Assembly (NCBI GenBank): GCA_028288645.1
Contig: JAQBNJ010000548.1
Span: 1 to 5,917, forward strand
Source: Sediminibacterium sp.
GTDB lineage: Bacteria; Bacteroidota; Bacteroidia; Chitinophagales; Chitinophagaceae
Reading direction: 5' to 3'
DNA length: 5,917 nucleotides
A program made the translations under genes and the position numbers. Shown here one piece after another: positions 1 through 5,477 of the stretch. The stretch's first letter is position 1; every line of letters begins with the position of its first letter. A model generated the notes under the pieces. That model searched no databases. It worked only from the letters and a program-made list of their open reading frames with translations, and was not told the origin of the DNA.

Positions 1-201
1 TTCTTTTTTTTCTTCGGCAAGGATAGATAGAACAGGCAAGGTAGAGAAGATGATATCGCATTTTAGTTCTTCAAGTATTGGCGCTGCTTTTTCAAGGGAA
101 GAGAAAACACCGGCGATAAGTACTCCGGCACTGTCCTTTAAATAATCCTGTAACAGCAATACGTCTTTGCCGTTATCATTTATGATAATGATCCTCCTCA
201 T
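1..201 (-). CDS. Receiver-like (CheY-fold) response regulator, N-terminal part, cut by the window edge
   Basis: The frame is open from an ATG at 201 down to base 1 (67 codons) and an in-frame TAA lies four codons upstream, so this is the first possible Met start. The pattern fits the first half of a response-regulator receiver domain: a hydrophobic strand 1 (residues 4-7) ending in N8-D9, helix 1 with LLLQDYL (25-residue spacing typical of LytTR-type regulators), strand 2 around residues 27-31, helix 2 with SSLEKAAPILEEL, then strand 3 CDIIF (48-52). In ordinary receivers strand 3 is followed by the phospho-acceptor Asp; here the aligned residue is T54, and the first acidic-pocket position is Asn. 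It may therefore be a pseudo-receiver that works without His-Asp phosphotransfer. The output domain lies outside the window, so LytTR membership is only a guess. It could also be a stand-alone receiver-like protein. No Shine-Dalgarno motif is visible. Confidence 0.6.
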   Translation of the reverse strand, partial: MRRIIIINDNGKDVLLLQDYLKDSAGVLIAGVFSSLEKAAPILEELKCDIIFSTLPVLSILAEEKKE

Positions 202-266
202 GTTATGCAGTTATAAAAATCCTTGCAAATGGTAGCTTGTATTTTAATGACCGCAAAATGAGCGAA

Positions 267-295
267 ATGCTGTTTAACTTATTGTTAAATAGCAT
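267..295. repeat. Imperfect inverted repeat upstream of the receiver gene
   Basis: The arms ATGCTGTTTAAC (267-278) and GTTAAATAGCAT (284-295) are complementary at 11 of 12 positions around a 5-base spacer; the exception is a G/T pair. The repeat lies 66 bases upstream of the receiver-gene ATG. There is no T-run on either side, so an intrinsic terminator is unlikely. A protein-binding site or a leader-RNA hairpin is possible. Confidence 0.5.
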
Positions 296-385
296 GAATC
301 ACCGTTTTGTATCGGCGAACCACCGCATCAAAGACGATTGACTAAGGAACAACTGTTCGTATTTGGCTGCGGTTAACTTCCCACA

Positions 386-418
386 AATAAAAAACCTCAT
401 TACTTTACAGCAATGAGG
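386..418 (-). terminator. Intrinsic terminator of the acyl-CoA dehydrogenase gene
   Basis: On the minus strand CCTCATT (418-412) pairs perfectly with AATGAGG (401-395) across a 10-base loop, and the stem runs directly into TTTTTTATTT. It begins about 80 bases beyond the stop codon of the acyl-CoA dehydrogenase and points the same way. On the plus strand the stem is also followed by a T-rich stretch (CTTTGTTTT), so it may stop transcription from both sides. Confidence 0.8.
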
Positions 419-499
419 CTTTGTTTTAGCAAGCAACCGTAAAACAAAAACCAAATATTAAAAAACTTTGTGAAAGTTAATAATTTTTTCCGGTTTTTA

Positions 500-2290
500 T
501 CATAAATGGTAGCCATTGTCTGCTACAAGTTTATCTGAAACCCGGCGGCGGGCATCTTTGGTATTATAAGGTTCTAGTTTGGTAAAACGTTTTAGCCCGA
601 TATGCATCATGCGCAGTTCATCACCATCTGAAAAACTGTTGAGGGCATCTTTACCTGCTTTATTAATACGATCGGCAGCGTCATACAGGTAAGTGCGCAT
701 GATATCCATTTGGATGCTCACCGCTGCTTCCCCTTTACTGTCTGCCAGTTTCATTACACGCAACAGGGCACTTTCGGCATTATAGGTTTCAATGGCCATA
801 TCGGCGATGTTCATCAGCACTTCCTGTTCTTTGTCAAGCTGCATCATCAGTTTCTGAACAGCAGCGCCGGCAACCATCAGAATGGCTTTCTTGAAGTTGA
901 TAATGTATTTACGCTCTTTGGCAAATGCGCCCTCATCTTCCGACCCAAAATCAGGAATGCTCATCAGTTCTTTTTGCACAGCCATGGCAGGTGTCATCAG
1001 GTCGAGTTTTCCTTTCATGGCGCGTTTCAGCATCATATCAACTGTGAGCAAACGGTTGATCTCGTTGGTGCCTTCATAGATGCGGTTGATGCGGCTGTCG
1101 CGATAAGCTTTCGATATCAAATACTCATCGCTAAAACCATTGCCACCGTGTATCTGCACGCCTTCATCCACCACAAAATCCAATACTTCACTGCCATATA
1201 CTTTCAGCATAGAACATTCGATGGCATATTCTTCTGCAGCGCCTAACAAAGCCTCTGCAAATGATTTACCATTATTCAATAATTCATGTTCACGGTTATC
1301 GATCCATTTTGCCGTGCGGAACAAAGCGCTCTCACAAACCCACATACGGATGGCCATCTCGGCCATCTTATGCCTGATGGCGCCGAATTTTGCGATCGGC
1401 AGTTTGAACTGCTCCCTTGTTTTTGCATATTGAATTGAAGTAGTAGTGGCCCTTTTGGAACCACCCAACGCCGCCGCACATAATTTCAAACGGCCGATAT
1501 TAAGGATATTGAAAGCGATCAAATGCCCCTTGCCAATTTCACCCAATACATTTTCTACCGGTACTTTACAATCCTGGAAATACAATTGCACAGTAGATGA
1601 TCCTTTGATACCCATCTTATGTTCTTCAGGGCCCTGTGTAAATCCTTCAAAACCGCGTTCGATGATAAAGCCTGTGAATTTATCGCCATCGATTTTGGCG
1701 AACACAGTATATATATCGGCAAAACCGCCATTGGTGATCCAGCATTTTTGTCCGTTAACGATATAATGTTTTCCATCTTCGCTTAATTTGGCCGAGGTCT
1801 TGGCGCCCAATGCATCACTGCCGCTGTTGGGTTCTGTTAAACCATAAGCGCCTTTCCATTCACCCGATGCGAGTTTGGGAATGTATTTCTGTTTCTGCTC
1901 TTCCGTGCCAAAATATAAAATGGGCAATGAACCGATACCGGTATGCGCGGCCACGGCAACAGAAAAAGAATATCCGCCACCCAATCCTTCGTTAACGATA
2001 GAAGATGTGATAAAATCTTTTCCCAGCCCACCATACTCTTCGGGAAATGAAGTTGACAACAATCCCTGCTGTCCCGCTTTTTCAAGCAGGGAAGGCATCA
2101 GTCCCGGTTCCATTTTATCAATACGTTCAATGATCGGCAGTATTTCGGTATCGAGGAACTGCGCACACATATCCAGGACCATTGTCTGCTCCTCGTTAAA
2201 ATCTTCGGGAGTGAATGTATCGAACGGATTGCTTTCTTTGATCAACCACTCGCCGCCCTGCAGCGCATTGGTTTGTTTGGTGGACTCCAT
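500..2290 (-). CDS. Acyl-CoA dehydrogenase, long-chain type with C-terminal extension
   Basis: This 596-residue FAD enzyme would catalyse the first step of beta-oxidation: acyl-CoA to trans-2-enoyl-CoA, passing electrons to an electron-transfer flavoprotein. The N-terminal helical domain spans about residues 30-145. Signature 1 reads GLTEPNSGSD (150-159) and the beta-barrel middle domain follows to about 250. The C-terminal helical domain carries TREQFKLPIAKFGA (291-304), signature 2 QIHGGNGF (379-386) and RIYEGTNEI (403-411). E406 in YEGT matches the catalytic base of the medium- and short-chain enzymes. About 180 further residues extend past the usual 380-400-residue core, as in VLCAD-like and Bacillus FadE-like proteins, so long-chain substrates are inferred; exact chain length cannot be read. 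It lacks a signal peptide or membrane segment and should be cytoplasmic. It lies downstream of the MarR gene in the same direction after a 96-base repeat-rich spacer. The ATG has no Shine-Dalgarno motif, and an intrinsic terminator follows. Confidence 0.95.
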   Translation of the reverse strand: MESTKQTNALQGGEWLIKESNPFDTFTPEDFNEEQTMVLDMCAQFLDTEILPIIERIDKMEPGLMPSLLEKAGQQGLLSTSFPEEYGGLGKDFITSSIVNEGLGGGYSFSVAVAAHTGIGSLPILYFGTEEQKQKYIPKLASGEWKGAYGLTEPNSGSDALGAKTSAKLSEDGKHYIVNGQKCWITNGGFADIYTVFAKIDGDKFTGFIIERGFEGFTQGPEEHKMGIKGSSTVQLYFQDCKVPVENVLGEIGKGHLIAFNILNIGRLKLCAAALGGSKRATTTSIQYAKTREQFKLPIAKFGAIRHKMAEMAIRMWVCESALFRTAKWIDNREHELLNNGKSFAEALLGAAEEYAIECSMLKVYGSEVLDFVVDEGVQIHGGNGFSDEYLISKAYRDSRINRIYEGTNEINRLLTVDMMLKRAMKGKLDLMTPAMAVQKELMSIPDFGSEDEGAFAKERKYIINFKKAILMVAGAAVQKLMMQLDKEQEVLMNIADMAIETYNAESALLRVMKLADSKGEAAVSIQMDIMRTYLYDAADRINKAGKDALNSFSDGDELRMMHIGLKRFTKLEPYNTKDARRRVSDKLVADNGYHL

Positions 2291-2325
2291 GACGGTTGTT
2301 TTTTATTGTTGATTATTTTAAATCC

Positions 2326-2393
2326 AGCTATTAGGCATTAGGTTTTAGCTTTTAGCTGCTAATACCTAACGCCTAAAAGCTAATAGCTAAGTA
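2326..2393. repeat. Two opposed arrays of CTAANNN heptads forming an imperfect inverted repeat
   Basis: On the plus strand four heptads run from 2359 to 2386: CTAATAC, CTAACGC, CTAAAAG, CTAATAG. A fifth, CTAAGTA (2387-2393), crosses the end of the MarR gene. On the minus strand four heptads run from 2355 down to 2328: CTAAAAG, CTAAAAC, CTAATGC, CTAATAG. Only three bases separate the two arrays, so together they form an imperfect inverted repeat between the MarR and acyl-CoA dehydrogenase genes. The MarR stop codon TAG is the complement of the CTA that opens the fifth unit. There is no T-run after it on the minus strand, so it may be a partial attenuator or mRNA-stability hairpin rather than a full terminator. 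Confidence 0.75.
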
Positions 2394-2827
2394 AGATTGT
2401 CGTACACTCTCTGAAACACCAGCTTCACCAACTCTATCTCCTCTTTGTTCACGCCCACCAATGCCTCGTTCATTGTTTGATTGGCCAGATCGATGGTGCG
2501 GTCCTGCAATTCTTTGGCGGCATCGGTTAAACAAACCAGGTTGATACGCCTGTCTGATTTGGAGGGCATCCGCTTAACCAATTTTTGTTTTTCCAGGTTA
2601 TCGATCAGCCGCGTAATGCTGGGTTTATCCCGGAAGGTACGGTTGCAGAGTTCCTGCTGGCTCAAACAATCTTCTTTCCACAGATGGTATAGTACGCTCC
2701 ACTGCTCAATGGTTATTTCCAGCCCCGACTGCCTGAAATTCTTCTGTAGTCTCCTTGCCACGGCAGTTGATGCCATGCCATTGATCACGCTGTAAAGCTC
2801 TCCTCTTTTAAATTGGTTGTTTGGCAT
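2387..2827 (-). CDS. MarR-family transcriptional regulator
   Basis: This is a 146-residue protein, the usual MarR length. The N-terminal helix (about 5-35) and the last helices (about 105-145) would form the dimerisation region. The winged helix-turn-helix lies at about 54-100: LSQQELCNRT (helix 2), KPSITRLIDNLEKQKLV (recognition helix 68-84), and a wing with the family hallmark SKSDRRINLVCLT (89-101). The frame stays open upstream to 3433, but that part is antisense to the hydrolase gene and unlike MarR. The ATG at 2827 gives the normal family length and sits just behind the palindrome at 2832-2847. MarR proteins bind such palindromes as dimers and are usually released by a small ligand. Position upstream of the acyl-CoA dehydrogenase suggests control of fatty-acid or acyl-CoA breakdown, and the palindrome suggests autoregulation. 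No conserved Cys pattern marks it clearly as an OhrR-type peroxide sensor. The ligand is unknown. Confidence 0.92.
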   Translation of the reverse strand: MPNNQFKRGELYSVINGMASTAVARRLQKNFRQSGLEITIEQWSVLYHLWKEDCLSQQELCNRTFRDKPSITRLIDNLEKQKLVKRMPSKSDRRINLVCLTDAAKELQDRTIDLANQTMNEALVGVNKEEIELVKLVFQRVYDNLT

Positions 2828-2831
2828 ATAG

Positions 2832-2847
2832 TTAGTTATGCAACTAA
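2832..2847. promoter_or_regulatory. Probable MarR operator
   Basis: TTAGTTATGCAACTAA is a perfect inverted repeat with 6-base arms and a 4-base spacer. It lies 5 bases upstream of the MarR start and 3 bases downstream of a promoter-like -7 element on the minus strand, so it would cover the transcription start. The size and position fit MarR-family autorepression. Binding is inferred, not shown. Confidence 0.6.
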
Positions 2848-2850
2848 TTT

Positions 2851-2882
2851 CAAAATAAGTTCGTTTCTTTGACATGACCAAG
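2851..2882 (-). promoter_or_regulatory. Candidate promoter of the MarR gene
   Basis: On the minus strand TTATTTTG (2858-2851) matches the Bacteroidota -7 consensus TAnnTTTG at all but one fixed position. CTTG/TTGG (2882-2878) sits 19-20 bases upstream, where the -33 TTTG element is expected. The predicted start site falls inside the operator palindrome. Confidence 0.45.
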
Positions 2883-2900
2883 AATAAACCCTTATTTTTC
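2868..2900 (+). promoter_or_regulatory. Candidate promoter of the alpha/beta hydrolase gene
   Basis: A perfect TTTG (2868-2871) is followed after 21 bases by TATTTTTC (2893-2900), which differs from TAnnTTTG only in the last base. This would leave a leader of only a few bases before the ATG at 2912. It interleaves with the MarR promoter on the other strand, so the two genes share one short control region. Confidence 0.4.
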
Positions 2901-2911
2901 GGAATTGTTTT

Positions 2912-3712
2912 ATGAAAACCGACCATCTCCTCTTCCGCAGTTCGCATATCCACTATACCCGGTATGGCCATGGCCCGGACCTGGTGTTTTGTTTTCATGG
3001 ATATGGCGAAGATGCCCGCTCTTTCGCTGTTCTTGAAGAAATACTGGGAGAACGGTTCACGCTGATCGCGATCGATTTCCCTTTTCATGGCAGTACCGAC
3101 TGGCAGGAAGGGCTGCTGTTTGAGCCTTCGGATATGCTTTCGATCATTGATATCCTCAATCCTTCGCGCCAGCAGATGCATTTTCTGGGTTACAGTATGG
3201 GTGGAAGAGTGGCGCTGCAATTGCTGCAACTGATTCCGCAACAGGTTAGTAAAGTGGTACTGATAGCTACCGATGGCCTGCATAAAAACAAATGGCAGTG
3301 GCTGGCAACCCGCACAAAAATTGGTAATCGGCTGTTTGCATTTTCCATGAAACACCCTTTTATCATGAACGGGCTGCTCGACCTGCTGAGCCGCCTGGGC
3401 ATTTATAATAACAGCCTGCTTAAATTCATTCACTACTATTTAGATGATGTTGAGCAGAGGATGATCTTGTACCGTCGCTGGACTACTATGCGGATGTTCA
3501 GGCCACGGTTAAGTGTCTTAAAAAATATCATTCAAAAAAATAAGATCCCGGTAAAAATGTTATTCGGAAAATACGACCGTGTGATATTAGCCAAACATGG
3601 TCATCATTTCAGTAAAAATGCAGGCGACCTTGTTACGGTAACAGAAATAGAAGCCGGGCACCAACTGTTGAGAGAAAAGCATATTCAGCTTATTGCTGAT
3701 CTTTTGAAATGA
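2912..3712 (+). CDS. Alpha/beta-hydrolase fold protein
   Basis: This is a 266-residue single-domain hydrolase, the usual size for the family. The HG oxyanion motif is FHGYG (28-32), strand 5 and the nucleophile elbow read FLGYSMGG (91-98) with Ser95, the acid is probably Asp222 in LFGKYDRVI, and the base is His250 in EAGHQLL. A variable helical lid, rich in hydrophobic and basic residues, covers about 125-200. All catalytic parts are present, so it should be an active esterase, lipase, thioesterase or related enzyme; the substrate cannot be read. There is no signal peptide, so it is probably cytoplasmic. It is divergent from the MarR gene with an 84-base shared control region, which suggests it may belong to the same regulon as the acyl-CoA dehydrogenase, for example by releasing or trimming acyl groups. 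The ATG is the first in-frame Met and has no Shine-Dalgarno motif. Confidence 0.92.
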   Translation: MKTDHLLFRSSHIHYTRYGHGPDLVFCFHGYGEDARSFAVLEEILGERFTLIAIDFPFHGSTDWQEGLLFEPSDMLSIIDILNPSRQQMHFLGYSMGGRVALQLLQLIPQQVSKVVLIATDGLHKNKWQWLATRTKIGNRLFAFSMKHPFIMNGLLDLLSRLGIYNNSLLKFIHYYLDDVEQRMILYRRWTTMRMFRPRLSVLKNIIQKNKIPVKMLFGKYDRVILAKHGHHFSKNAGDLVTVTEIEAGHQLLREKHIQLIADLLK

Positions 3713-3805
3713 TGTAAGCCCTTCTCTGTCAGTTTACGCGTTAATTAATACTTTGAGGTATCGGGGCATAAATTGTTGACTCAGTTGAGATTGGACTGTA
3801 ATTTT

Positions 3806-4028
3806 GAACAACATAGGCACATAGGGTAACACATAGATTTATGATAATTACTAAAAAGTATTTAAAAGAACTTACCAGCCAGGTTATTGGTTGTGCGATA
3901 GAAGTGCATATGCATCTTGGTCCGTGTTTGTTGGAGAGTGTGTATGAAAAATAATTTGTTTGCACTATTGCCCCAAGAATAATAAAAACTATGTGAAAGC
4001 CTATGTTTCTATGTGCCTATTGTGGTTC
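3806..4028. mobile_element. Inverted-repeat-bounded element with CATAG repeats (MITE-like)
   Basis: The left end (3806-3836) reads GAACAAC followed by ATAGGCACATAG (3813-3824) and another ACATAG (3831-3836). The right end (4028-3989, minus strand) reads GAACCACA followed by the same ATAGGCACATAG (4020-4009), then ACATAG and CACATAG again. The 12-base core is identical in opposite orientation, and both ends open with GAAC. No flanking target-site duplication is evident. The interior carries only a broken GxxExxY reading frame and no transposase. It could be a non-autonomous mobile element, or a repeat cassette that habitually carries GxxExxY genes in this phylum; the second rests on my memory of similar loci. 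Confidence 0.5.
3841..3954 (+). pseudogene. Truncated GxxExxY-family gene relic
   Basis: A 37-codon frame starts at ATG 3841 and ends at TAA 3952. Its product resembles the N-terminus of GxxExxY proteins, which usually have about 120-130 residues and a nuclease-like fold: LTSQVIGCAIEVHMHLGP (11-28) followed by CLLESVYEK. In the family the last part reads GLLESVYE, and here the first Gly of the GxxExxY motif is Cys29. The frame stops straight after the motif. I find no recognisable C-terminal part in any frame before the right inverted repeat, so about two thirds of the gene is gone, most likely through an internal deletion. The function of intact family members is poorly known. A functional 37-residue peptide is possible but unlikely. 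Confidence 0.7.
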
Positions 4029-4113
4029 AATTATTCCCTGTTATTAAAGCCCCCTAATTAGCCGTTTACGCAGAGATTGATCCGGTTTCCTGAATATTGA
4101 GTTTCTTTGCCGA

Positions 4114-5262
4114 ATGTATTGGCCCGTAGTTGTGATCACTGCTGTTTTGTTGCTGGCATATTGCCTGCTCATACTCATCTATAGGCATTGGTATTTAGGT
4201 TTGCCATTGTTCCAGGCTGGAAACGATCTACAACCCAAAACAATATTCTCCATTATCATTCCCGCAAGAAATGAAGAAGATAATATCAGGAACTGTCTTC
4301 ACTCAATACTACAACAAAATTATCCGGCGGAGTTGTTTGAAGTGATCGTGATCAATGATCATTCTACCGATCAAACAGAATCCATCATCCGCTCCATGCA
4401 ACAGGAATATAGCAATCTTTATTTGCTCAATCTAACGGATTACCTGGATGGCAAACAACTGAATGCCTATAAGAAAAAAGCGATTGAGATCGCCATATCG
4501 CAAAGCAAAGGCGTATGGATTGTAACAACAGATGCTGATTGCATGGCCGGCGATCAATGGTTGACATTGTATGATGCATTCATACAGGAAAAACAGCCGG
4601 TGTTTGTTGCGGCGCCTGTTATGTTCACTGATCAACATTCTTTTTTATCAACTTTTCAGTTGCTGGATTTTCTCAGCCTGCAGGGAATTACAGCGGCCGC
4701 AGTATCGGCAGGACATCATACCATGTGCAACGGGGCAAACATTGCTTACCGGAAAGATGCATTTTACGAAGTAGGACAATTTAAAGGCATTGATAATCTG
4801 GCGAGTGGAGATGATATGCTGTTGATGCATAAGATGAAACAAAAATATCCTGAAGGCCTTGGCTACCTCTTCAGTCGCGAGGTGATCGTTACTACAGCAC
4901 CTATGCCGAACTGGAAAAGTTTTTTCAACCAGCGGATCCGGTGGGCAAGTAAGGCGGATAAATACAAAGACAAAAGCATTTTCTGGGTATTGGCCCTTGT
5001 TTACGCAGTAAATGCATTATTGCTGCTGTTGCTTGTATGGGGTTTGTTTGAAGAGAATGGCATTTACAACTGGTTGGTGCTGGTAATAGCCAAAACCATT
5101 ATCGAATTAAGCCTGATGATACCCGTTGCGAAATTCTATGGCCATGTAAAGATATTACTATGGTTCCCGCTGATGCAGCCATTTCACATGCTCTATACGG
5201 TCATCGCCGGATGGCTCGGTAAATTCGGAACCTACCAATGGAAAGGAAGAAAAGTTCACTAG
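4114..5262 (+). CDS. Membrane-anchored family 2 glycosyltransferase
   Basis: This 382-residue GT-A fold enzyme has an N-terminal membrane span (about 3-23) and two or three C-terminal spans (about 289-311, 318-340, 345-366). The catalytic domain faces the cytoplasm. The nucleotide-binding strand reads FSIIIPARNEEDNI (45-58) with the first Asp at VINDHSTD (D82). The metal-binding DxD is DAD (140-142), the acceptor/base region is SGDD (231-234), and QRIRW (273-277) matches the QxxRW motif of processive synthases such as cellulose, chitin or hyaluronan synthases. All motifs are intact. The donor sugar and product cannot be read. The size and membrane layout suit transfer to a lipid carrier or synthesis of a surface glycan. 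The start is the first ATG and leaves a short cytoplasmic tail before the first span. Neighbouring genes give no clue to a glycan cluster. Confidence 0.92.
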   Translation: MYWPVVVITAVLLLAYCLLILIYRHWYLGLPLFQAGNDLQPKTIFSIIIPARNEEDNIRNCLHSILQQNYPAELFEVIVINDHSTDQTESIIRSMQQEYSNLYLLNLTDYLDGKQLNAYKKKAIEIAISQSKGVWIVTTDADCMAGDQWLTLYDAFIQEKQPVFVAAPVMFTDQHSFLSTFQLLDFLSLQGITAAAVSAGHHTMCNGANIAYRKDAFYEVGQFKGIDNLASGDDMLLMHKMKQKYPEGLGYLFSREVIVTTAPMPNWKSFFNQRIRWASKADKYKDKSIFWVLALVYAVNALLLLLLVWGLFEENGIYNWLVLVIAKTIIELSLMIPVAKFYGHVKILLWFPLMQPFHMLYTVIAGWLGKFGTYQWKGRKVH

Positions 5263-5268
5263 GTCCGG

Positions 5269-5361
5269 CTACTTAACCTCTTCGGTCTCTGGCCACCATG
5301 CATAAATAATAAGGGGGATCAATGCAAAGAGTGATATGAAAAAGGATAGGATTTTTCTCAT
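5269..5361 (-). CDS. Possible small single-span membrane protein (30 residues)
   Basis: The frame runs from ATG 5361 to TAG 5269. The product begins MRK, has an uninterrupted hydrophobic stretch at residues 4-23 (ILSFFISLFALIPLIIYAWW after the first three residues), and ends in an acidic PETEEVK tail. Basic residues at the N-terminus and an acidic tail outside would place the N-terminus in the cytoplasm. It fills the gap exactly: it ends 6 bases from the stop of the convergent glycosyltransferase and is divergent from the permease gene. The design looks like a genuine micro-protein, but 30 codons can arise by chance and I do not recognise a family. No clear promoter or Shine-Dalgarno motif is seen. 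Confidence 0.4.
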   Translation of the reverse strand: MRKILSFFISLFALIPLIIYAWWPETEEVK

Positions 5362-5477
5362 GTGATATCGGTTTGTATTACTGACACAATTTTTATGCTC
5401 GTGTTTAGTTTGTAAAGGTTGAATTCGGTAAAAAATCCAATCTATTCGGTGAACACATTATTTCTTAATTTCCCTGC

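Larger units (their letters stand above)
202..499. other. Intergenic spacer between receiver gene and acyl-CoA dehydrogenase
   Basis: This is about 300 bases without a convincing gene. It contains an imperfect palindrome (267-295) upstream of the receiver gene and a hairpin terminator (386-418) behind the acyl-CoA dehydrogenase. A 30-codon minus-strand reading frame (203-295) ends one base before the receiver ATG; I do not call it a gene. I see no tRNA fold and no clear promoter pair. Confidence 0.7.
3713..4113. other. Spacer holding a repeat-bounded element and a gene relic
   Basis: This is a 401-base stretch between two plus-strand genes. Its centre (3806-4028) is the inverted-repeat element described separately, with the GxxExxY relic inside. 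The flanks 3713-3805 and 4029-4113 show no gene, no clear terminator after the hydrolase and no strong promoter. A weak TTTCTTTG at 4102-4109 lies just before the glycosyltransferase start without a matching upstream TTTG. Confidence 0.7.

Noticed and set aside
710..1246. Plus-strand open frame of 178 codons opposite the acyl-CoA dehydrogenase
   Set aside because: It is His/Phe-rich with no recognisable domain and is the antisense shadow of a strongly conserved gene. Other plus-strand frames inside 882-2312 are rejected for the same reason.
2828..3433. Upstream extension of the MarR reading frame to a 348-residue protein
   Set aside because: The extra 202 codons lie antisense to the intact hydrolase gene, show no domain features, and would cover the promoter and operator. 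The ATG at 2827 gives the normal MarR length.
3741..3965. Minus-strand 74-codon open frame across the inverted-repeat element
   Set aside because: It is the antisense of the GxxExxY relic and the left repeat, with no protein-like pattern.
3955..3988. Out-of-frame continuation of the GxxExxY gene after the stop
   Set aside because: Shifted frames give only a short run ending at double stop codons, without resemblance to the family's C-terminal part, so a simple frameshift does not restore the gene.
3732..4071. GTTTACGC direct repeat (3732-3739 and 4064-4071) as a target-site duplication of the element
   Set aside because: The copies are 66 and 35 bases away from the inverted-repeat ends rather than adjacent, so an 8-base chance match is more likely.
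4097..4109. Promoter directly before the glycosyltransferase (TTTCTTTG)
   Set aside because: The -7 match lacks the A and there is no TTTG at the required distance upstream, so support is too weak.
5409..5449. Promoter for the permease gene (TTTG at 5409 with TATTCGGT at 5443)
   Set aside because: The spacing is about 30 bases and the second element fits the consensus poorly.
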